Origin: 40CM-4-69-5 sp036556905
GTDB lineage: Bacteria; Methylomirabilota; Methylomirabilia; Rokubacteriales; CSP1-6
Direction: 5' to 3'
Assembly (NCBI GenBank): GCA_036556905.1
Contig: DATBIM010000103.1
Coordinates: 1-64,000 of the forward strand
Length of the DNA: 64,000 nt
Shown: one piece after another, positions 51,887 to 58,005 of the stretch
How positions within the stretch are numbered: the stretch's first letter is position 1
Layout of the letters: every line of letters starts with the position of its first letter
Notes under the pieces: model-generated
Database searches by the model: none
What the model was told of the DNA's origin: nothing
The model's input: the letters and a program-made list of their open reading frames with translations, nothing else
Program-made: the position numbers and the translations under genes

Positions 51887-52200
51887 CGCTTCTTCCGGGC
51901 CCTCCCCTTCCCGCCGCGCTCCAGCCGCTCGATGAACTCGTCGAGGGGGATGGCGGCCATCGTCATGCCGGCGGCCCCGCCCCGCGCGCCCACCTCGACC
52001 GACACCCGCGAGATGGTGGCGTTGTCCGGCGCTTCGATGACGGTGACGAAATCGTACGGACCGAGAACGGCGTACTGGGCCAGCACCCGCGCGCCCATGC
52101 GCACGACATCGGCGTTGACCTTGCGGATCCAACCGGGACGCTCCCGCACGACCTTGCGGCCCGATTCCGAGAGCGTGCTCAACATGATGTACAGGCTCAC
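51883..52200 (-). CDS. GYD-domain protein
   Basis: A 105-aa protein with the GYD fold: SLYIMLSTLSESGRKVVRERP, VLAQYAVLGPYDFVTVIEAPD, MTMAAIPLDEFIERL. Here the name-giving GYD is G-P-Y-D (LGPYDF). The family is a ferredoxin-like small-ligand or regulatory domain of unknown function. GTG 52200 follows AAGGAGAT. It sits at the head of the FeS-FAD-AOR genes and overlaps the ferredoxin by four bases, suggesting a role in the same complex or its control. Confidence 0.82.
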   Translation of the reverse strand: MSLYIMLSTLSESGRKVVRERPGWIRKVNADVVRMGARVLAQYAVLGPYDFVTVIEAPDNATISRVSVEVGARGGAAGMTMAAIPLDEFIERLERGGKGRARKKR

Positions 52201-52234
52201 GGCCGGATCTCCTTTCGCAGCGGCCGGTAGTATA

Positions 52235-53137
52235 TCAGACGGGCGCCTCCTTGCTCGACGGCCGGAGAAACGCGTAGACCGACGAGAAATCTTTCCGGCC
52301 ATAGCCGTGCGAGGAGGCCAGTCTGAGCAGCTGCTGGGCCGCCGGGGCCACCGCCACCGGCACCCGCAGCTCGCGGGCCGCGTTCACGGCCAGGCCCAGG
52401 TCCTTGGCCATCAGATCGGTCATGAACCCCGGCGCATAGTCCCGGTTGGCGGCAGCCTGGTCCACGATCCCGGGCACCGGATGACCGTGCTCCATGACCC
52501 AGGTGTTTCCCGACGACTTGGCGATAACCTGGGTGAGGATCCGGGGATCGACCCCGAAGCCCTCGGCGATACGGAAGGCCTCGCTCACCGCCACCATGGC
52601 CACGCCGGCGATGAGATTGTTGCAGAGCTTGGCCACCTCGCCCGACCCCACCGCGCCCACGTGGATGATCGTGCTGCCCATCACCGCCAGCGCGGGACGC
52701 GCCTCCTCCAGGTCCCCCGCGTCACCGCCGACCATGATGGTCAGCGTGCCCGCCACCGCGCGGGGGACGGCGCCCGATACGGGCGCGTCGAGGAAGCGGA
52801 CGCCGGCCTCGCGCAGTCGTGCCGCCACCCGACGGGTGACGGCAGGATCGATCGTCGACATGTCCACGCAGAGGCGACCGCGGGAGACCCCGGCGAGCAC
52901 GCCGGCGGGCCCCAGGTAGGCTGCCTCCACATGCGAGGACGACGGCAGCATCGTCACCACGAGATCACCCTGCTTGGCGGCCTCGGCGGCCGAGCCGACG
53001 GCCGTGGCCCCCAGCGCGGTGGCCGCGTCCAGCGCCGGACGGGCGAGGTCGTAGGCGACCACGGGGAAACCCTTCGCGAGCAGGTTCCTGACCATCGGCT
53101 GTCCCATCGTGCCGGTGCCGATGAAGGCGATGCGCAT
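52235..53137 (-). CDS. beta-Hydroxyacid dehydrogenase, second copy
   Basis: A 300-aa NAD-dependent dehydrogenase: IAFIGTGTMGQPMVRNLL, substrate-binding DAPVSGAVPRAVAGTLTIMVGG, catalytic Lys in SGEVAKLCNNLIAGVAMV. It is paralogous to the gene at 47143-48027 but clearly distinct. ATG 53137 follows AAGGAGAG. As the first gene of the Aor operon it may make or consume the aldehyde used by the oxidoreductase. An 18-base direct repeat lies just upstream (53152-53169 and 53175-53192). Confidence 0.88.
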   Translation of the reverse strand: MRIAFIGTGTMGQPMVRNLLAKGFPVVAYDLARPALDAATALGATAVGSAAEAAKQGDLVVTMLPSSSHVEAAYLGPAGVLAGVSRGRLCVDMSTIDPAVTRRVAARLREAGVRFLDAPVSGAVPRAVAGTLTIMVGGDAGDLEEARPALAVMGSTIIHVGAVGSGEVAKLCNNLIAGVAMVAVSEAFRIAEGFGVDPRILTQVIAKSSGNTWVMEHGHPVPGIVDQAAANRDYAPGFMTDLMAKDLGLAVNAARELRVPVAVAPAAQQLLRLASSHGYGRKDFSSVYAFLRPSSKEAPV

Positions 53138-53151
53138 GTCATCTCTCCTTT

Positions 53152-53192
53152 GTTGTAGCGGGGGCCGCGCGGCTGTTGTAGCGGGTGCCGCG
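53152..53192. repeat. 18-bp direct repeat upstream of the Aor operon
   Basis: GTTGTAGCGGGGGCCGCG (53152-53169) is repeated at 53175-53192 with a single mismatch, a 23-base period. It begins 15 bases before the first gene of the operon, overlapping the expected 5' leader. An operator is possible. Confidence 0.45.
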
Positions 53193-53275
53193 TGCCCGGC
53201 TCGATCCGCAGATGGCCTGCCCTAAGTGGGCGTGGCTCCGATCGTCGTGGCAATCGTTCGCGTATTGTGGCCCGG

Positions 53276-53680
53276 CTACTGCTTCAACACCATCTGGGTT
53301 TGGATCGTGAGCGAGAGCAACCGCCCCGAGGCGTCGGTAACCCGCGTCTGCCACACCATCGTGCTGCGCCCCCGATGCAGCGGGATGCTCTCGGCCCGCA
53401 CCACGCCCTCCTGCCCGCCCGCGAAGAAGTTCGTCTTCGATTCCAGGGTCGCCGTCGACGCGCCCGCCGGCAAATTCAGGAAGGTCGCAGTGGCGCCGAC
53501 GGTGTCGGCCAGCGCCATGAGGCTGCCCCCGTGCAACCGACCGCCGAAGGTGCGCAGGTCGTCGCGGACGGTGAGCTCGGCGACTACCCGGTCGCGCGTG
53601 GCCTCCACGAACCGGATGCCGAGCAGCTCCGCCATCGTGCCCCGGTGGTGCTCGTCGAGCGATTTCGGATCGATGGTCAC
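53276..53680 (-). CDS. PaaI-type hotdog-fold thioesterase
   Basis: A 134-aa hotdog protein: RTFGGRLHGGSLMALADTVGATATFLNLPAG contains the HGG-x-A-x-x-D catalytic region, followed by LESKTNFFAGG. The family hydrolyses acyl-CoA or aromatic acyl-CoA thioesters. GTG 53680 follows GGGGGAGG; longer frames upstream are not family-like. It stands alone between the Aor and UGSC operons. Confidence 0.85.
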   Translation of the reverse strand: MTIDPKSLDEHHRGTMAELLGIRFVEATRDRVVAELTVRDDLRTFGGRLHGGSLMALADTVGATATFLNLPAGASTATLESKTNFFAGGQEGVVRAESIPLHRGRSTMVWQTRVTDASGRLLSLTIQTQMVLKQ

Positions 53681-53879
53681 ATCTGCCTCCCCCGCGACCT
53701 CCTCAGCCACGCCGCCCGAACCGCTCGTGATCGGCCTGGCGCGCATGGTGGTGGCCGCCGTGATGACGGGGATCGTCGTGAGCGCGCTGCTGGCGATCTG
53801 CTCGGCGCCGCTCATGAACGCGCTCGAGTTGGACGCGTTGGACTGGTCTGTGTCACACCTCACGTAATGGGAGAGGTCT

Positions 53880-53909
53880 GGAGGGGGGCGCGTCTACGCG
53901 CCCCCCTCC
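53880..53909. terminator. G-rich hairpin containing a stop codon
   Basis: A perfect 13-bp stem GGAGGGGGGCGCG / CGCGCCCCCCTCC with loop TCTA. On the - strand its 5' arm encodes the last residues (EGGA) of the UGSC companion protein, and its loop supplies the TAG stop at 53896-53894. It is flanked by GAGAGGTCTG, as in the copy at 26068. Likely a terminator-type mobile hairpin. Confidence 0.6.
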
Positions 53910-54931
53910 AACCTGATCATCCGCGAGACGGCCCGGCTGAAGCAGCAGTTGGGAACCACGCTGGAATGCTTGCCCGGGCCGCCGGCCACGACCACCAGCA
54001 CGTCCTCCGGCGAGGGCACCCGGGGCGGCCGGACATTCTCGTCGCGGAGCGCCATCATCCAGGGCGGCCAGTCCTGCGCGCCCCACATCCCGCCGAGCTT
54101 CAACGTGGCCAGCGGCAGCCGGGCGTGCTCGTACACGAAGCGCTGCACGTCGGCTCGCCCCAGGCCGTCGGCCGCGATGGTCTGGGCGTGCTCGGGACCC
54201 AGCACGATCAGCAGCTGGCTCTGGGCCAGATACCAGCCCACGTTGGAGCCGAGGGTGACCGCGGTGTGGGCCACCGTGGCCAGGATGCCGGCCGCCGTCG
54301 TCGACACGTGATCGTTCACGTTGTGCGGCGCCTCGCCGCCATAGACCGTCACGACGTCGCCCTCGGCGAGGGGTTCCCACGGCGAAGCGTCTTCGTTCTC
54401 GGCGATGCAGTAGGTGAACTTGGCGGGGCTGCCCTGGGTCGCCATGTCATGACGGCCGGGCCAGGCGCCCCCGACGTTCATGAGGCTCAGGCGGATCGCC
54501 CGCCCGATCGTGGCGTTGGCGCGGAAGCCCGGCCCGAAGCAGCCGCTCCCGGCGTGCAGCCCGATCTGCCGCCCGTAGGATCCGTTGACGATGAGCAGCG
54601 GCGCCACCGGATGCGTGGTGGCCTGCACGCCATAGAGGTTGAAGGCCGGATCCAGCATGGCCTCGATGGCGGCCACGACCACGGGAAAGTGCTCCGGCCG
54701 ACATCCGGCCATCACGGCGTTCACGGCCAGGGCCAGCAGGCTGGCCTCGCGCCAGAGCGGCGGCATGGGACCCAGCGAGCGGGTCCCGGCGGCGCCGCCC
54801 AGCATCGCCAGCACCCGCTCCTCGGTGGGAGGGACGATCGGCAGACCGTCGCACCAGCCCCGCGTGACGAACGCCTCGAGCAGGGCCTCCGGCGTGTCCT
54901 CGACCTCGATCGTCGGCACCGACAGGGCCAT
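53894..54931 (-). CDS. UGSC-associated protein of unknown function
   Basis: A 345-aa soluble protein of a family that commonly accompanies UGSC selenoproteins. Conserved-looking segments include WCDGLPIVPPTEERVLAML, AVNAVMAGCRPEHFPVV, ATTHPVAPLLIVNGSYG, GPGFRANATIGRAIRLSL and FTYCIAENEDASPWEPL. There are several Cys but no recognised metal or cofactor motif. ATG 54931 shares one base with the UGSC stop (TGATG), so the two are translationally coupled. The last residues and stop are encoded in a G-rich hairpin. Function is unknown; a redox role with the selenoprotein is inferred from the pairing. Confidence 0.8.
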   Translation of the reverse strand: MALSVPTIEVEDTPEALLEAFVTRGWCDGLPIVPPTEERVLAMLGGAAGTRSLGPMPPLWREASLLALAVNAVMAGCRPEHFPVVVAAIEAMLDPAFNLYGVQATTHPVAPLLIVNGSYGRQIGLHAGSGCFGPGFRANATIGRAIRLSLMNVGGAWPGRHDMATQGSPAKFTYCIAENEDASPWEPLAEGDVVTVYGGEAPHNVNDHVSTTAAGILATVAHTAVTLGSNVGWYLAQSQLLIVLGPEHAQTIAADGLGRADVQRFVYEHARLPLATLKLGGMWGAQDWPPWMMALRDENVRPPRVPSPEDVLVVVAGGPGKHSSVVPNCCFSRAVSRMIRLEGGA

Positions 54932-55461
54932 CAGCGATCTCCGAGCAGGCTGACGAGCTGCTCGATGGCCTGCCGGGCGCGGCGCCCGATCGCCTCGGGG
55001 TGCTCACCCCCGAGCGGGTGCTCGACCACCAGCAGGGGCAGGCCGGTCACCCCGCGGGCGGCCAGCTGGCGCACGGCGACGTCCTGGAACGCCGTCGTGG
55101 CGATGAGGGCGGACGCCGCACCGGCCTTGGCCAGCTCGAGGGCGTCGTGGAGACTCCACGACGTGCAGGACCCTCAATCAGCCGAGCCGGCGAAGACGAC
55201 GTCGCACGCCTTGGCGAGCTCGGCGACGAGGTCCGCCGGGGCCGGCGAGGAACAGTTGGCCTTGCGTCGGTGGACGACGGCTCTGACACCGTGTCGCTCG
55301 AGCAGGAGCTGACCCAGCTCAGCGGCCAGGCGGTCGAAGTTCGGCTTGGTGTTGTCGAGGAAGCCCACCGTGAGGTCGCTGAAATCCCCCGGCAGCGGGG
55401 GAACGCTCAGCCGCTCGCTCGATTCGATGCCCAGCGGGCTCAACACCCGGATGCGTGCCAT
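54931..55461 (-). CDS. UGSC-family selenoprotein (in-frame TGA read as selenocysteine)
   Basis: A conventional reading stops after 95 codons at TGA 55176-55174. The sequence around it is GSAD-TGA-GSCTSW, exactly the U-G-S-C signature of the UGSC (seleno)protein family. The frame stays open and family-like beyond it (LHDALELAKAGAASALIATT, LPLLVVEHPLGGEHPEAI) until TGA 54933-54931, giving 176 aa with Sec96. The N-terminal half has DLTVGFLDNTKPNFD and AVVHRRKANCSSPAP. A strong stem-loop immediately follows the UGA (55138-55176). ATG 55461 gives the standard start (MARIRVLSPLG). UGSC proteins are known only from genomic surveys; they look like thiol-type redox proteins. No selA/B/C/D gene is in the window. 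Confidence 0.88.
55138..55176 (-). promoter_or_regulatory. Bacterial SECIS-like hairpin at the UGA codon
   Basis: Starting within the UGA, GAGGG pairs with CCCTC (lower stem), and after a 7-base 5' bulge CGTCGTGGA pairs perfectly with TCCACGACG (9-bp upper stem) around the loop GTC. The loop lies 20-22 bases after the UGA, within the range for bacterial SECIS, and has the G expected in the apical loop. It is also coding sequence. Confidence 0.8.
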
Positions 55462-55499
55462 CGGCCCCTCCTGCGAACCCGATTACGAGAGCCCTCATT

Positions 55500-55736
55500 C
55501 TACTGCAGGCGCCCGGGGGCGGTCCCGCCGCGGCGCAGCCCCGTGGAGCGAGTGAGCAGGCGGCCCACGGTGGCGTGCAGCTCGGCCAGGATGGAGCGCT
55601 TGACGCGAATGGTGATGGCCTCGACCGGCTCGGCACTGCCGACGCGGTGGATCACGAGGCTGCCGGTAAACTCCTCGGCCCGTTCGTCGACCGCCGCCAG
55701 CCCCCGCACGGTCAGCACTTCCCACGTCTCGCTCAT
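55500..55736 (-). CDS. Uncharacterised 78-aa protein
   Basis: A small soluble protein (MSETWEVLTVRGLAAVDER at the start; VEAITIRVKRSILAELHATV in the middle; basic Gly-rich tail). No family is recognised. ATG 55736 is 40 bases from the divergent kinase start and the gene ends 38 bases before the UGSC start, so it could lead the UGSC operon. Codon usage is typical of the window. Confidence 0.55.
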   Translation of the reverse strand: MSETWEVLTVRGLAAVDERAEEFTGSLVIHRVGSAEPVEAITIRVKRSILAELHATVGRLLTRSTGLRRGGTAPGRLQ

Positions 55737-55775
55737 GGGCGGTATGTTACCCCACGTGATGCCCTCGAGGTCGCG

Positions 55776-57227
55776 ATGACGGTCATCGCTCTCGACATCG
55801 GCACGTCCTCGGTGCGCGCCAGCATGTGCGACGACACGGGCCAGGTCCTGGGCGGCGGACGGGTCCATCGCGCGGGCGTGCGGCCCACCGTCACGCCCGA
55901 CGGAGGGGTCGAGCACGATCCCCGGCGCCTGCTGGACGCGGTGGCCACCTGCCTCGACGCGGTGCTGGTCGGCCCGCGCACACCCGATGTCTCAGCCATC
56001 GGAATCGCCACCTTCTGGCACGGCCTGCTCGGCTTCGATGCCGCCGGCCACGCCTTGACACCGATCTACATGTGGGCCGACACGCGCAGCGCCCCCGATG
56101 CCCTGCTGTTGCACGACGCCCTCGACGCTGCCGCCTTGCACGCCCGGACCGGATGCCACCTCCACGCCTCGTACTGGCCGGCCCGGCTGCGCTGGCTGTT
56201 CCGTGAGCGGGCCGGCGCGGCCACCAGGGTCGCCCGCTGGGGATCGTTCGGCGAGTACCTCGAGCTGAATCTCTTCGGCGAAGCCGCCACGAGCGTCTCG
56301 ATGGCCTCCGCCACCGGCCTCTTCGATCAGGAGGGACTGGGCTGGGACGTCGAAGCCCTGGCGGCCTCCGAGCTGGAGCCCTCGCGGCTGTTCCCGCTCT
56401 GCGATCGTCGCGACGCTCGCCGGGGCCTCCGCCCCGAGTGGTCGCGCCGGTGGCCGGGGTTGCGGAGCGCCGTCTGGTTTCCGGCCGTGGGCGATGGCGC
56501 GGCCAGCAACATCGGCTCGGGCTGTCTCGATCCCGGTCGGCTGGGGCTCAACGTGGGGACGTCCGCGGCGCTGCGGGTCACCACGACGGCGTCGGGCCCG
56601 CCCCCGGCGGGCTTGTGGCGGTATCGTCTGGACCGGCGACTCGCGGTCATGGGTGGCGCCCTTTCCGAGGGAGGCAACGTGCACCAGTGGTGTCGCCAGG
56701 TGCTCCGGCTGCCCGACGACATCGAGACGGAGCGTGCGCTCGCCACCGGGCCGCCCGACGCGCATGGCTTGACCGTGCTGCCCTTCATGGCGGGTGAGCG
56801 GGCCCCCGGGTGGCGGGGCGATCGGCGTGCCACTATCGCGGGGCTCGGGCTCGAGACGACCGCGCTCGACATCGCCCGGGCCGCCCTGGAGGCGGTCGCG
56901 CTTCGGCTTGCGCTCGTGTACGGACTGCTGCGGCCGCATGCCGCCGGTGAGCACGTGATCGTAGCCTCGGGCGGAGCCCTGGCCGGCTCGCCGGCGTGGG
57001 CCCAGATCATCGCCGATGCCCTGGGTCACCCCATCGTGCTGGCCCGCGATCACGAGATGACGAGCCGGGGCGCCGCCCTGCTGGCCCTCGAGGCGCTGGG
57101 CCGGTTGCCCGATCTGGCCAGCCTCCCGGTCCCGCCGGGCGAGCGGCTGCAGCCTGACCCCTCCCGCCACGCCCGGCTGCGTCAGGCGCTGGAGCGTCAG
57201 CGCCGTCTGGACGCCGCGCTCGGCTGA
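55776..57227 (+). CDS. FGGY-family carbohydrate kinase, probable gluconokinase
   Basis: A 483-aa sugar kinase with the two FGGY actin-like domains: phosphate-binding VIALDIGTSSVRAS at the N-terminus, substrate-loop WADTRS, second-domain ATP motif GLNVGTSAALRVT, and IVASGGALAGSPAWAQIIADAL with the FGGY signature. GntK-like features and its place at the head of a pentose-phosphate operon suggest D-gluconate to 6-phosphogluconate; xylulose or another substrate is possible. ATG 55776. Confidence 0.82.
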   Translation: MTVIALDIGTSSVRASMCDDTGQVLGGGRVHRAGVRPTVTPDGGVEHDPRRLLDAVATCLDAVLVGPRTPDVSAIGIATFWHGLLGFDAAGHALTPIYMWADTRSAPDALLLHDALDAAALHARTGCHLHASYWPARLRWLFRERAGAATRVARWGSFGEYLELNLFGEAATSVSMASATGLFDQEGLGWDVEALAASELEPSRLFPLCDRRDARRGLRPEWSRRWPGLRSAVWFPAVGDGAASNIGSGCLDPGRLGLNVGTSAALRVTTTASGPPPAGLWRYRLDRRLAVMGGALSEGGNVHQWCRQVLRLPDDIETERALATGPPDAHGLTVLPFMAGERAPGWRGDRRATIAGLGLETTALDIARAALEAVALRLALVYGLLRPHAAGEHVIVASGGALAGSPAWAQIIADALGHPIVLARDHEMTSRGAALLALEALGRLPDLASLPVPPGERLQPDPSRHARLRQALERQRRLDAALG

Positions 57228-57258
57228 GGGACGGCGAGGCCCGCGGTATCATCAGGGC

Positions 57259-58002
57259 ATGGCCAGCGCCCCCGAGGTCGTTGTGCTCGCCGACGCGGCA
57301 GCGCTCGCCGATCGGGCGGCCCGGAGCATCGTCGAGATCGCCGTCGAGGCCGTGGCCACTCGGGGCCGGGTCATGCTCGCGCTGGCCGGTGGCGACACTC
57401 CGCGCAGGACGTACGCGCGGCTGGCCGCCTCCCCCTGGTGTGAGGCGATGCCCTGGGCGAGCACGTTCGTGTTCTTCGGCGACGAGCGCTGCGTCCCGCT
57501 CGACCACGCCGACTCGAACTTCCGGATGGCCCGGGAGACGCTACTGGATCAGGTCCCCCTCCCGTCCGAGCACGTGTTCGCCATGCCGCCCGACGCGGCG
57601 GACCCCGAGGCCGGTGCGGTGGCGTACGGGCGCGTGCTGGCCGAGACATTCAAGTTGCGGCGGGGGGAGGTACCGCGATTCGACCTGGTGCTCCTGGGCA
57701 TGGGCCTCGACGGCCACACCGCCTCGCTCTTCCCCGGCTCGCCCGTCCTCAAGGAGATCTTCCGCCCCGTGGCCGCCGTCCACGCGGCGGCCGCCGCGAT
57801 CCCGCAGCGCATCACGTTGACCCTGCCCGTCCTGAACGCCGCCGCCAACATCCTGTTCCTCGTCTCGGGGGCGGAGAAGGCCAAGGCGGTGAAGGCCGTG
57901 CTGGGGGAGCGAGCGCTGCTCCCGGCGGGGATGGTCCAGCCCGAGAAAGGCCGGCTGGTGTGGATGCTGGACCACGCCGCCGCCGCGCTGCTCCGGCGAT
58001 AG
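57259..58002 (+). CDS. pgl: 6-Phosphogluconolactonase
   Basis: A 247-aa DevB-type lactonase: LALAGGDTPRRTYARL near the N-terminus, FFGDERCVPLDHADSNFRMA, and the catalytic LLGMGLDGHTASLFPGSP. It hydrolyses 6-phosphogluconolactone in the oxidative pentose-phosphate pathway. Zwf and Gnd are encoded downstream in the same operon. ATG 57259; the next start (GTG 58006) is only three bases past the stop. Confidence 0.93.
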   Translation: MASAPEVVVLADAAALADRAARSIVEIAVEAVATRGRVMLALAGGDTPRRTYARLAASPWCEAMPWASTFVFFGDERCVPLDHADSNFRMARETLLDQVPLPSEHVFAMPPDAADPEAGAVAYGRVLAETFKLRRGEVPRFDLVLLGMGLDGHTASLFPGSPVLKEIFRPVAAVHAAAAAIPQRITLTLPVLNAAANILFLVSGAEKAKAVKAVLGERALLPAGMVQPEKGRLVWMLDHAAAALLRR

Positions 58003-58005
58003 GCC

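Noticed and set aside
53748..53867. Possible 40-codon membrane peptide on the + strand
   Set aside because: One hydrophobic stretch but no ribosome-binding site, and position upstream of a - strand gene gives no support.
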